Assembly (NCBI GenBank): GCA_023663945.1
Contig: JAMPGL010000019.1
Location: 1 to 61,251 of the forward strand
Source of the DNA: Lachnospiraceae bacterium
GTDB taxonomy: Bacteria; Bacillota; Clostridia; Lachnospirales; Lachnospiraceae
DNA length: 61,251 bases
Direction of reading: 5' to 3'
A program made the translations under genes and the position numbers. Shown piece by piece: positions 52,074 through 61,126 of the stretch (position 1 is the stretch's first letter; every line of letters starts with the position of its first letter). The notes under the pieces are model-generated. The model was not told the origin of the DNA and ran no database searches. It was given only the letters and a program-made list of their open reading frames with translations.

Positions 52074-53548
52074 GCAGAATAATATCAACCTATAATGTAA
52101 ACTATTCGGCTAAAAATTCAGCTTTTCCATACCAAGCAGAAGCGTTTTTGACGATAAAGGACATGGATTATTGTGCAATTTTCCATGAACAAGGGTTAGG
52201 AAAAACCAAAATAGCAATTGATCTATTGCTATATTGGCTAAGCGCTAGAAATATAGATACAGTAATGATTGTGACAAAAAAGCAATTGGTAAAGAATTGG
52301 ACAGATGAATTTTTATTTCATTCATATATTAAACCTAAAGTGCTAAGTAGTAATAAAAGGGATAATTTTTATGTGTTGAATAGTCCGACAAAAGTAATTG
52401 TTACTAATTTTGAAACATTATCAACAGATAAAGATAGAATTGAACTTTTTTTGAAAGCACGAAATGTGGGAATTATTATTGACGAATCAACAAAGCTAAA
52501 GAACCCGGAAGCTAATCTTACGCAAGTTTTTTTTGAATTATCTAATTTGTTTAAGGTCAAGGCAATTATGACAGGAACACCAGTTGCTAATAGACCGTAT
52601 GATATGTGGGCACAAATATATTTTTTGGATAAGGGTAAGAGTTTAGGAAATGATTTCAATGAATTTAAAAGAAATACAGATTTAAGTAATGATTTATCGG
52701 CGAATAAAGAAAAGAGGATGGAGTTTGAAGATGTTGTATCGGGTATATATAAAAGAATTTCGCATTTTTCTATAAGAGAAACAAAGAAAACATGCGGAAT
52801 AGAGTTGCCACAAAAAGAGTATAAGACAATTTATATTAAATATAAGGATTTTCAGTATAAGATGTATAAAGAGGTGATTGATGAACTAAGCTTAGAGATA
52901 AAAAAGGATGGTTCAACAGAAATTGATGATGAAAGCGTTTCATTGAAGAGATTACTTAGATTAATGCAAATAACTTCAAATCCGAGATTGTTAAATGAAG
53001 ACTATGAGGAGATATCTGGAAAAGAAGAAAAATTAGCTTTGCTAATTGAAAGCATTGTTAGTAAAGGTGATAAGTGTATTGTATGGAGTAATTTTATAGA
53101 AAATATTGATTATTTTACTGACAAGTTTAAGAGTTATAATCCAAGAAAAATACATGGTTCTATGTCGATTGAAGAAAGAAATAAATCTGTAGATATATTC
53201 AAGAAAGATGAAGAGTGTAAAGTGTTGTTTGCCACTCCACAAGCTGCAAAGGAAGGGCTGACATTAACTATTGCAAATCATGTCATTTTTTATGACAGAG
53301 GATTTAATTTGGACGATTATCTTCAGGCACAAGACAGAATACATCGTATTTCTCAGAAAAAGAAGTGTTATGTATACAATTTACTAATTGAAAATAGTGT
53401 AGATGTTTGGATTGATAAATTATTAAATGCAAAACAATATGCTGCTTTTTTAGCACAAGGAGATATACAACTGCCAGAATATGTAGAAAGAGCTGATTAT
53501 AGTTATGGAGAAATAATAAGAGAGATACTAAAGGAACGGGAGGATTAA
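52070..53548 (+). CDS. SNF2-family DNA helicase/translocase
   Basis: 492 residues from ATG 52070. Motif I EQGLGKT (40-46), motif II DEST (138-141, in place of DEAH), motif III TGTP (168-171), then the second RecA-like domain with KVLFATPQAAKEGLTLTIAN and the arginine-finger motif VI AQDRIHRI (~419-426). Compact, no extra domains. SNF2 proteins occur in many DNA-modification defence systems, where they translocate on DNA. Overlaps the nuclease gene by ATGA. Confidence 0.88.
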   Translation: MSRIISTYNVNYSAKNSAFPYQAEAFLTIKDMDYCAIFHEQGLGKTKIAIDLLLYWLSARNIDTVMIVTKKQLVKNWTDEFLFHSYIKPKVLSSNKRDNFYVLNSPTKVIVTNFETLSTDKDRIELFLKARNVGIIIDESTKLKNPEANLTQVFFELSNLFKVKAIMTGTPVANRPYDMWAQIYFLDKGKSLGNDFNEFKRNTDLSNDLSANKEKRMEFEDVVSGIYKRISHFSIRETKKTCGIELPQKEYKTIYIKYKDFQYKMYKEVIDELSLEIKKDGSTEIDDESVSLKRLLRLMQITSNPRLLNEDYEEISGKEEKLALLIESIVSKGDKCIVWSNFIENIDYFTDKFKSYNPRKIHGSMSIEERNKSVDIFKKDEECKVLFATPQAAKEGLTLTIANHVIFYDRGFNLDDYLQAQDRIHRISQKKKCYVYNLLIENSVDVWIDKLLNAKQYAAFLAQGDIQLPEYVERADYSYGEIIREILKERED

Positions 53549-53550
53549 TT

Positions 53551-54534
53551 ATGAATACAGAAAATTTAACAATTGGTAAAAGGGATTATAAAGTTCAAAT
53601 TGTAGAATTAAATCAAGCAGATTTAAAGTTTTATCCTGAGAATCCTAGAGTTTATAATGTACTCAATATAAATGGGGAAGAACCTAGTCAGGATGATATC
53701 GAAGACTACATGTGTGCTATGGAACATGTTAAGCAACTTAGGGTTTCTATAGAAAGTAATGGTGGTCTGATAGATCCTCTTATTGTTAGGGATGGTGATT
53801 TTACGGTACTTGAAGGTAATAGTCGTCTAGCAGCATATCGTCTGTTATGTAGGACAGATGCTGTAACATGGGGAAAAGTTAAGTGTAAGTTACTGCCCGG
53901 GGAAATAGACGATTCGGCTATTTTTGCATTATTGGGTCAATATCATATTATTGGTAGAAAAGATTGGGATCCATTTGAACAGGCTAGTTATTTATATAGA
54001 CGTCATGAACAAACCAAATTACCAATAGCTTATATGGCACAAGAACTTGGAATTACCAAGGGAAAAGCAGAAAAAATGATCAGTGTAATCAAGTTTATGA
54101 TTGAAAATAATGATTTAACTAAAAAACACTGGAGTTACTATGAAGAATATTTGAAAAACGCTGGGATTAAAAAGTTTCGTGAAACAATGCCGAATTTGGA
54201 CGAAATAGTTGTAGAAGCAGTAAAAACAGAACAGATAAATGAGGCTGCTGATATGAGGAAATTAGGCGATATTGCGAAAGTTGGAGATAAGCAGTCGAAG
54301 AAGGTTATGCAGAAAATTTCGACTGGAGAAATAGATATCTATGAAGGGTATTCAGAAGTTGAGAATGCGGGAAAGTTTGATGATGTTGTCAAAAAGTTAA
54401 AAATGTTTCGACAGTACATAAATGATGATTCTATACCAAAGCAAATGAAAGTGTCTGAAGATTGTTATAAGCAAGCTCAATATGAAATTAAGAAAATATT
54501 AGCCAGACTAGAGCAATTGAAAGATAAAAAGTAG
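53551..54534 (+). CDS. ParB/sulfiredoxin-like nuclease-type protein 2
   Basis: 327 residues. The same layout as ParB-like 1: PENPR (29-33), IDPLIVRDGDFTVLEGNSRL (74-93) and IIGRKDWDPFEQASYL (133-148), then an HTH-like IAYMAQELGITKGKAEKMIS. The C-terminal half is charged and helical. Two bases after the SNF2 gene. With paralogue 1 it could form a heterodimer reading a DNA site. Confidence 0.82.
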   Translation: MNTENLTIGKRDYKVQIVELNQADLKFYPENPRVYNVLNINGEEPSQDDIEDYMCAMEHVKQLRVSIESNGGLIDPLIVRDGDFTVLEGNSRLAAYRLLCRTDAVTWGKVKCKLLPGEIDDSAIFALLGQYHIIGRKDWDPFEQASYLYRRHEQTKLPIAYMAQELGITKGKAEKMISVIKFMIENNDLTKKHWSYYEEYLKNAGIKKFRETMPNLDEIVVEAVKTEQINEAADMRKLGDIAKVGDKQSKKVMQKISTGEIDIYEGYSEVENAGKFDDVVKKLKMFRQYINDDSIPKQMKVSEDCYKQAQYEIKKILARLEQLKDKK

Positions 54535-54548
54535 AAAGGACGAATTGA

Positions 54549-55223
54549 ATGGATGATATAATTGTAGAATTTTATTCTGGTAAGTACGAGGAAAAGATTA
54601 ACAAAAAATCTTTATATTATTCATATGATTTTCCAAGACAAGAAGTAGTAGGGTATGTAGAAAAAATCATTTCAGAACCAATTGATAGATACATTGCGTA
54701 TATTAAGGGGCTAAAAAAAATAGAACAAATAACGGCTAAGGATGTGTTTCAATTTAGTGACATGAAACATGCGACTGTTGTGATTTGTGAAAAAGTGAAA
54801 GCGCATAATAATTTGGGAATGAAATATATTGATATTGGCAAGATTTTGTTAGATGATGGCAAAGTGAGAAAAGATGGTGCATACACAAAGTATGGTGAAA
54901 ATCATGTTAAAACTGCTGAAGCAATGGGATTGTTTTTTGAATTAAGTCGAACTTATTTTTTAAGCTGTTTGGGGTATATTTATTGTGATTTGCCGAATGA
55001 AGATAGAGATAAGTTGCTAACGAGACTGTTGTTGAGGAATAGATTGATAATAAGATTAGTGCAGGCATCAGAAAATGGAAATATAAATGCGAGAGAGTTT
55101 TTTTATATGTTATCTGATTCGACTTATTTACGTAGAAGGAGTAATGTAAAAGCAGTGTTAAACATATTGAAATCATCGGAAGAATATAATTTTAAAGATT
55201 TTGTAAATAAAATTATTTTATAG
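54549..55223 (+). CDS. Uncharacterised last protein of the radical SAM-ParB-SNF2 operon
   Basis: 224 residues, mostly helical and basic at the C-terminus (LLRNRLIIRLVQ, TYLRRRSNVKAVLN). No family recognised and no membrane segment. GAAAGGA and 14 bases separate it from ParB-like 2, so it is part of the operon. A winged-helix-like element (VKAHNNLGMKYIDIGKILLD) may be present. It could be a DNA-specificity or effector subunit. Confidence 0.7.
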   Translation: MDDIIVEFYSGKYEEKINKKSLYYSYDFPRQEVVGYVEKIISEPIDRYIAYIKGLKKIEQITAKDVFQFSDMKHATVVICEKVKAHNNLGMKYIDIGKILLDDGKVRKDGAYTKYGENHVKTAEAMGLFFELSRTYFLSCLGYIYCDLPNEDRDKLLTRLLLRNRLIIRLVQASENGNINAREFFYMLSDSTYLRRRSNVKAVLNILKSSEEYNFKDFVNKIIL

Positions 55224-55842
55224 TGGTCTATATAGTATTTTTGGATATATTAGTTTTTTTGATGGTGGAAAAAGGAATGGGTTTAATGCACCGAATTTTT
55301 GCATTGTATGAAGAACGGCTATGGGTCAAAAGTGGTCGTATACAGGATATGATATACTACAGCATAAATAGTCAAAAGGTGGGAGTAACGACAAAGTAAA
55401 AAGAAAATTACGGATATAACTATAACATGGAGGGCGATGCGATTCCAAAATGATGTTGTAGCATTATCTCTTATTCAGAGAGGAACAATTATTCCATTGG
55501 ATAAAGATACTTTTTGGCTTTGGACACATGGAAATATTTACTATGATGAGTTAGCAGGTAAAACGGGACTATTATAAGAAGGGAAGAGAAATTTTGAATC
55601 TGCTATTAGTGAAAAGATCTAGATGAAAAGCAACAGAGAATGAATAGGTAAATGAAATTCTTGTGCTTACTCAAATGAATCGGAATAGTGGTGAAGGATA
55701 ATATAAAATAATATTAGTTATATCAGATTTTGTAAAGATATTATCTTGTGCTGTGAAGTATAATTTGATGATTTACGATAACACATATGCTTAGGTATTT
55801 TACATATATTTTTTGTATCGAATATAGTGGAGGGAGATAAAT
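55224..55842. other. 619 bp gap with only a small relic frame
   Basis: AT-rich. It holds the small frame at 55437-55577 and a few stop-broken stretches, and no clear promoter, hairpin or repeat was found. Confidence 0.55.
55437..55577 (+). pseudogene. Small orphan frame, possible gene relic (46 aa)
   Basis: A 46-residue frame, MRFQNDVVALSLIQRGTIIP and then a tryptophan-rich DTFWLWTHGNIYYDELAGK, reads like the middle of a folded protein; the frame is open further upstream to about 55399 without a start. GGAGGG sits too close to the ATG. I take it as a remnant; family unknown. Confidence 0.35.
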
Positions 55843-56721
55843 ATGGCGATAATACCCAATAATTTTGTTAACGCTGTTGTTGCAATTGGTGTACAACAGC
55901 AGTGCAACGGACATAGAGAGAAATTATGGATTGGCACAGGTTTTTTAGTGAGTATGCAAGAACCTAATAATATGCAAGTTTCAACAATTTATTTGATTAC
56001 AAATAAACATGTTCTGAATGGGAAAAATACAGTTTACGTTCGGTTTAACAGTGTAGTGGGAGCTTTTGCTAAAGATTATGAGATTCAGCTAATAGATGGT
56101 ATGGGAAGAAAATCATATACAGAGCACCCGGATGCAGAGGTTGATATTATTGCAATACAATTAAATCCACAGTGTTTGATTAATGATAGCTCTATTTGGG
56201 GTGCAATAAATATTGATACGGAAGCACTGGATGTACATAATATGAAAATTCATGGAATAGATGAAGGCTGGCTGGTCTACGCACTTGGTTTTCCGATGAG
56301 TCTGGTAAGCGAAATTAAGACTCCCATATGCAGAATGGGCTGCATCTCTAGATTGATGGATGTATTTTTGCAACCGGATAGAGCAAAATATTTTTTAGTT
56401 GATGCGCAGGCATTTCCGGGCAATTCAGGTGGACCTATAATCAGTAAACCAGAAAGTGCATATTCAACAGTAGGGACAAATTATATACCTGCAAGACTTT
56501 TAGGTGTGTTAAGTGCTTATATTCCTTATAGAGATGCATTGATTAGTCAGCAGACACAGGAGATTAAAATGGTGCAAACTGAAAATAGTGGGTTAACCAT
56601 AGTTTATCCCGTAGATAGAATAAAAGAGGTTGTACTTTTAGACTGGGATAGACATAGAGAAGACACAATAAATAACTTTGGTACATATATTGGTATAAAT
56701 ACTGAAAATGGACAAGGGTAA
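55843..56721 (+). CDS. Trypsin-like serine protease (S1 fold, cytoplasmic)
   Basis: 292 residues, no signal peptide. Catalytic triad candidates are H in LITNKHVL (~54), D in EVDIIAIQ (~103) and S in FPGNSGGPII (~199). The FLVDAQAFPGNSGG stretch is the classical trypsin-fold serine loop. A stand-alone intracellular trypsin-like protease in an accessory island suggests a defence or regulatory role, as in trypsin-containing defence genes; that is inference. GGAGGG before the ATG. Confidence 0.82.
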   Translation: MAIIPNNFVNAVVAIGVQQQCNGHREKLWIGTGFLVSMQEPNNMQVSTIYLITNKHVLNGKNTVYVRFNSVVGAFAKDYEIQLIDGMGRKSYTEHPDAEVDIIAIQLNPQCLINDSSIWGAINIDTEALDVHNMKIHGIDEGWLVYALGFPMSLVSEIKTPICRMGCISRLMDVFLQPDRAKYFLVDAQAFPGNSGGPIISKPESAYSTVGTNYIPARLLGVLSAYIPYRDALISQQTQEIKMVQTENSGLTIVYPVDRIKEVVLLDWDRHREDTINNFGTYIGINTENGQG

Positions 56722-56826
56722 ATAATAAATAGATGACGGCAAGTTAGGTAGTTGAAAATGGCTTAAACAAAAAGTGAGGAATATATGAACTCGAAAAATG
56801 GAAATTGTATGCAGAAGGAGATTAAC

Positions 56827-57099
56827 ATGAATAAAACAGATGCAAAAACAGCGATGGAGGAACTATCAATGATATTGATTTACTTATCTCATTTTACAGA
56901 AAGAGACGGATTGGCAGATCCTAATAATAAATATGCGTGGAAAGGCTATGATTTTGATATTTTGAACCAACTTGACGAGAAAGATTATATAAGACAGGGT
57001 TCACATCGTTCAAAATCCATGTACATAACGAAAGACGGCGAGGCAAAGGCAAAGGAGCTTATGGAGAAATATAGTGTAGAAGATTGGGAAAGAGAATAA
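56827..57099 (+). CDS. DUF6429-family protein
   Basis: 90 residues from ATG 56827 (AAGGAG six bases upstream; an ATG at 56785 is in frame but weaker). The KAWKGYDFDILNQLDEKDYI-like core with SKSMYITKDGEAKAKEL is typical of this short family of unknown function, often seen in mobile regions. Cytoplasmic. Confidence 0.72.
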   Translation: MNKTDAKTAMEELSMILIYLSHFTERDGLADPNNKYAWKGYDFDILNQLDEKDYIRQGSHRSKSMYITKDGEAKAKELMEKYSVEDWERE

Positions 57100-57148
57100 A
57101 TATTGTAAGCAATTATCATATACGACGAAACAAAATAATTATAATTAA

Positions 57149-58855
57149 ATGATGATATTGGAGAAAGAAGACATGATATATTCTGAAAACCAGCTTAAAG
57201 AAAAAATCATTCAAATGATAGAAAATTTTGAAGATGAGGTTGTGGAGTTTAAGGAAGCAAAAACTAACTATTCTTTTAAAGATATCGGGAAATATTTTTC
57301 TGCATTAGGCAATGAGGCGAATATCCGGGATATGAAAGAGGCGTGGCTGATATTTGGTGTTACAAACAAAAAAGAAATTGTTGGAACGGCATACAGAAAA
57401 GACGGAAGTTTGCAAAGGATGAAAAAAGAAATTGTTGTCGGAACGAATGAGCGCCTGACATTTATGGAGATATATGAGATGAAATTAGAAGGAAAGCGAG
57501 TGGTTGCTTTCCAAATTCCGCCTGCGCTTCGTGGTATTCCGACAACATGGAATGGCGCTGCTTACGCAAGGGAGGATGAAAGTACCTGCCCACTGCCAAT
57601 GGATAAAGTAGATTTGATTCGCAGTCAGGTGGGCATTGATTGGTCAAAAGAAATTGTGGAAAATGCAAATATGGAAGATCTGGATGCAGAAGCTGTAAAA
57701 TATGCACGTACATTGTTTGTTAAAAAGCAAAAGGCTTCTAAGAAGTCTACAGAGATGTTGGAAAAGATGTCTGATATAGAGATATTGAATAAGGCAGGCT
57801 TATTAATAAAGGGAAAAGTGACAAATACAGCATTGATTCTTTTGGGAAAAGAAGAGTCTCAATATCTGTTTGATGGATTTATTCCAAGAATAACATGGAC
57901 TTTATATAATGGAGATGGCGTTGTTAAAGCATATGAACATTTTGATATGCCGCTTTTGCTGGCAGTAGACAAAACTTATGCGAAGATTAGGAATGAAAAA
58001 TATCGGTATATTGCGGGACAGCAAACTTTGTTTCCGGATGAGGTAGATCAATATGATCCTGATGTGGTGAAAGAAATTTTGAATAATTGCATTGCACATT
58101 CTAATTACCAACTTAGAGGTAAAATCAATGTGGAAGAATTTGAGGACAGATTGGTATTTATTAATGAAGGCAGCTTCATCCCGGAAACTGTAGAGCGTAC
58201 ACTTGAAGAGGGATATAAGCCGCCGTATTACCGAAATGGCTTCTTATGTCATGCGATGGTCAACCTTTATATGATAGATACAAATGCAATGGGGATTCCT
58301 ATGATGTATCAAATCCAACGGGATAAATGTTTTCCATTGCCAACCTATGACTTGGAAGATATTAATCGTGTAAAGGTTACTTTATATGGAAAAATTCTTG
58401 ACAGAAATTATACGCAGTTGCTTCATAGTAATGGAGATTTGGATTTGCATACGGTGTTTTTATTAGATAAAGTACAGAAAAAAGAGATTATTACCAAAGA
58501 GGATTACAATTCTCTGAAAAAAGTCGGATTAGTAGAGGGAAGATATCCCAACTTGTTTGTGTCATATAAGATTGCCAATATTGTGGGGACATCAGCAGAA
58601 TATGTAAGGAACAAGGGATTAGATAAGGATATATATCAACAGCTTATTATAAATGCTTTAAAAACAATGAAAAGTGCAAAGGTATCTGACATAAAGGCTG
58701 TATTAGATGGTGCATTGCCGACAATCATGGATGAGAAGCAGAAAATCAGAAAAGTCTCTAATATTCTTCAAAATATGAAAAAAGAAGGTATAGTTTATGT
58801 CGAAGGAAGCGGGCATAAGGCAAGGTGGATGCTGGCTAATGGACAAAAGGCTTGA
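57149..58855 (+). CDS. AlbA_2 (Schlafen-type)/ATP-binding domain protein
   Basis: 568 residues. N-terminal AlbA_2 domain: EFKEAKTNYSFKDIGKYFSA, EAWLIFGVTNKKEIVGT and AREDESTCPLPM. A GHKL-like region (~280-410) has a ILNNCIAHSNY (N-box-like) helix and the EDRLVFINEGSF strand. The C-terminus is a winged-helix region with HTH (VSNILQNMKKEGIVY). Such proteins are annotated as RecG-like or RNA-binding regulators and occur in defence islands. ATG 57173 is a possible start. Confidence 0.82.
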   Translation: MMILEKEDMIYSENQLKEKIIQMIENFEDEVVEFKEAKTNYSFKDIGKYFSALGNEANIRDMKEAWLIFGVTNKKEIVGTAYRKDGSLQRMKKEIVVGTNERLTFMEIYEMKLEGKRVVAFQIPPALRGIPTTWNGAAYAREDESTCPLPMDKVDLIRSQVGIDWSKEIVENANMEDLDAEAVKYARTLFVKKQKASKKSTEMLEKMSDIEILNKAGLLIKGKVTNTALILLGKEESQYLFDGFIPRITWTLYNGDGVVKAYEHFDMPLLLAVDKTYAKIRNEKYRYIAGQQTLFPDEVDQYDPDVVKEILNNCIAHSNYQLRGKINVEEFEDRLVFINEGSFIPETVERTLEEGYKPPYYRNGFLCHAMVNLYMIDTNAMGIPMMYQIQRDKCFPLPTYDLEDINRVKVTLYGKILDRNYTQLLHSNGDLDLHTVFLLDKVQKKEIITKEDYNSLKKVGLVEGRYPNLFVSYKIANIVGTSAEYVRNKGLDKDIYQQLIINALKTMKSAKVSDIKAVLDGALPTIMDEKQKIRKVSNILQNMKKEGIVYVEGSGHKARWMLANGQKA

Positions 58856-58861
58856 ACTGAT

Positions 58862-58984
58862 TTTGGACTAAGTCGAACTAAATGTTGGACTAAGCTACGC
58901 TGAAAATATGTGAAATTTGGCTGATTTTGGACTAAGTTGAACTAAATGTTGGACTAAAATTGAACTAAGTTGGACTAAAACTAA
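58862..58984 (+). repeat. TTGGACTAAGT/GAACTAAAT tandem-like repeat
   Basis: TTGGACTAA recurs five times and GAACTAA four times, alternating, immediately after the AlbA_2 gene. The rest of 58856-59160 shows no gene; GGAGG at 59148 belongs to the next gene. Confidence 0.65.
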
Positions 58985-59160
58985 ATAAGATTAAGTTAAT
59001 GTGAAATAGTAATCTAAATTGGGCAAACGCTTTTTCTTGCAAAGCTTTCAGCCTAAGCCGCTAAATTATTATTGTTTATATAATACCTGCATGCTGTAAT
59101 ATCAGTACAAAGTTATTGGAAGTGCAATAATGAAATGTGGGATTGAGGAGGTCATATTTT

Positions 59161-59433
59161 ATGGAAAATGAAGCTATTTTAACAAATGATGCACGATATA
59201 CTATTTTTCGATATGGGAAATATACGATTAGGTTTAAATCTCCTTATTCATTGGAAAAATATACACAAGTGAAAGAATGGGATATGGGATATTTGGTAGT
59301 TATGGCAAAATATTATCATAATGAAAAACAGGAAGAAGAATATATTGATTTGGTTCCGATATTAGAGAACCTATATTTTAATGTAAATGATTTTTTGAAA
59401 CCAATAGAGAAAGTGAGGATTTCTTATGATTGA
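59161..59433 (+). CDS. Small hypothetical protein, first of a DUF4160 triad
   Basis: 90 residues from ATG 59161 (GGAGG 9 bases upstream). Beta-rich pattern with FRYGKYTIRFKSPYSLEKYT and a C-terminal VNDFLKPIEKVRIS. Overlaps the next gene by 8 bases, so the two are coupled. Unrecognised; looks like the partner half of small toxin-antitoxin-like operons. Confidence 0.6.
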   Translation: MENEAILTNDARYTIFRYGKYTIRFKSPYSLEKYTQVKEWDMGYLVVMAKYYHNEKQEEEYIDLVPILENLYFNVNDFLKPIEKVRISYD

Positions 59434-59647
59434 TATAATGGAAGTAGCTAACAATGCAGATATGATAGTGAATGGCTATGCGTATACAAAAGAAAGAGAT
59501 TTTATTAAGGTTTTAAACCTGAATAACATAGAAAAGGCTGTTGTGTTAAATAGGGCGGGAGATGTATTAGAAACCAGTATGGATGATATAGAAATTCAAA
59601 TCGTAAAGACATATTGGGATAAAAACAAGGAATTGATGGGGGAATAG
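59426..59647 (+). CDS. Small hypothetical protein, second of a DUF4160 triad
   Basis: 73 residues, acidic, with a central FIKVLNLNNIEKAVVLNRAG beta stretch. It overlaps the previous gene by 8 bases and ends 1 base before the DUF4160 gene. Possible DUF2442-like role beside DUF4160 but the sequence does not prove it. Confidence 0.6.
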   Translation: MIDIMEVANNADMIVNGYAYTKERDFIKVLNLNNIEKAVVLNRAGDVLETSMDDIEIQIVKTYWDKNKELMGE

Positions 59648-59648
59648 T

Positions 59649-59927
59649 ATGCCGAAATATTATGAATATAAAATTGAAGGGTATTATCTTTATTTTACCT
59701 CATTTTGTACGATTGAATGTATGCATGTTCACGCAAGTGACAGAAAATTGTCTGAATCTGGTTCTGCGAAGTTCTTTGTGAAAGAAAATGGAGATAGTGT
59801 GCTTCAGAAACGAGGAGTGCTGAATGATAGGGAAATACGGAATATTCAGATTTTTATAAAAAATAACTATCAGGAAATGTATTTAAAATGGTCTCAATAT
59901 AGTAAACAGGGGTTTTATGAAGATTAA
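59649..59927 (+). CDS. DUF4160-family protein
   Basis: 92 residues. The DUF4160 layout is visible: MPKYYEYKIEGYYLYFTSF, then a HVHASDR motif, a strand (SAKFFVKENGD) and the terminal LNDREIRNIQIFIKNNYQEM helix with WSQY. These proteins usually pair with DUF2442-like partners and are thought to be toxin-antitoxin-like. Third of a coupled triad. Confidence 0.78.
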   Translation: MPKYYEYKIEGYYLYFTSFCTIECMHVHASDRKLSESGSAKFFVKENGDSVLQKRGVLNDREIRNIQIFIKNNYQEMYLKWSQYSKQGFYED

Positions 59928-60102
59928 AAAGATACCAAGAATAATAATCAAATGAAAAAGAGGAAACAATATATGTCATTCAACGAGCACGTTAGAATTA
60001 TCTATCATAGAACTTTTGCAAAACAAAGGCTACATACATTAGGTGGGTTTTGCAAATGCAAATGAACTATTATAAGTATGTATATGAGTTGGAGGCGAAT
60101 AG

Positions 60103-60525
60103 ATGGATAACAAAAATGAAATAAATAGAAGCGCATCAGCCTTTAGATATGCCGATTGCAGAGTCTATTGAACTGATCCAATATGCGAGGCAAATTACCG
60201 CAAAACAGGTAAATTTGGTACAGTTAAAAAACCACAAACAGTGTTTGAGGAATTGGATAAAGAACAACCTTTTATTGTTTTATGGTCAGATTATTTGCAA
60301 CTTATGTGGATTGAAAATGAGGACGAACGAAAATTTTATGAAATAGAGGCAACAAATGAGGCGTGGGGAATACGCACATTGCAAAGACAATACAATTCAA
60401 GCCTCTATGAAAGACTGGCTTTGAGCAGGGAAAAGGATAATGCCAATATTTATGCATCGGAGTATAAATTGTATTTGTTGGAAATGTTATCTTTTGATTA
60501 TCTTTTGAAAATATTCAAAATTTAA
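60103..60525 (+). pseudogene. Decayed DUF1016 (YhcG-type) nuclease fragment
   Basis: One frame from ATG 60103 (GGAGG upstream) to 60525 with an in-frame TGA at 60169-60171. The readable part, WSDYLQLMWIENEDERKFYE, IRTLQRQYNSSLYERLALSR and ANIYASEYKLYL, is DUF1016 sequence, but the part between RLALSREK and NIYASEY is missing and the nuclease core is gone. The tail FDYLLKIFKI derives from a local ATCTTTTGATT repeat. Confidence 0.72.
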
Positions 60526-60596
60526 GAAAAAAGACTGAAAAACCTTGATTTTATGCGATTTCTATCTTTTGACTATCTTTTGATTATCTTTTGAAA
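60487..60596 (+). repeat. TATCTTTTGAT repeats and TTCGCAGTAAA repeats
   Basis: TATCTTTTGA recurs at 60489, 60499, 60570, 60580 and 60589. TTCGCAGTA recurs further on at about 60701, 60711, 60721 and 60731. Both clusters lie in otherwise decayed DNA. Confidence 0.6.
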
Positions 60597-60795
60597 ACAC
60601 CGAAAAGAAAATGGCAGGATATTGGGATAAACTGGATGCAGTTGAGAAGGATATTGTAGCAAACATGATCCGGCATTGACCTATTCGCTGAACACATAGT
60701 TCGCAGTAAATTCGCAGTAAATTCGCAGTACTTCGCAGTTGATTGTTCATGCGAAAATCGCATCTTAAATATTATGCAGGGATAGAAAGAGAAGT

Positions 60796-60894
60796 GATTA
60801 CGTTATCACTGCTGATGACCGCCTGCTTAAGTTTCACGCAGAAGAGATAAAGATTGAAACACACTTAAACATAGCTTTAGGTGTGTTTTTTTAG
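60796..60894 (+). pseudogene. PIN-domain-like C-terminal fragment
   Basis: Frame reads DYVITADDRLLKFHAEEIKI and stops at TAG 60892. DYVITADDRLLKF is the last conserved strand-turn of PIN-domain toxins (catalytic aspartates ADD). No start. Low confidence because it is only 32 residues. Confidence 0.35.
60857..60892 (+). terminator. Rho-independent terminator
   Basis: AAACACAC (60857-60864) pairs with GTGTGTTT (60881-60888), followed by a T run. Confidence 0.75.
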
Positions 60895-61126
60895 AATATT
60901 TTCTTTGAGCGGTCTCAAAACGGAACAGCCCCAAAGAAATATCTAAGAAGTGCATCTGGATAGGTAAAATTCTTAAACAGAAAAATTCAAAAAAACATGA
61001 AAAAAGTGCCTCAGACTATCCGTTTGGCGAGTGGACTTATCGGGAAAAATAGCATAAAATAAGGAAAGTCAAAGGACATATAAGGCATTTGAAAAGAAAA
61101 AATTTACGGAAAGGGGTTGCAAAAAA

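Larger units (their letters stand above)
60526..61126. other. 600 bp decayed intergenic region
   Basis: It holds short repeats (see 60487), a 32-codon PIN-like relic, a terminator and no intact gene. MAGYWDKLDAVEKDIVANMI at 60610-60669 is a recognisable but orphan fragment of unknown family. Confidence 0.5.
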
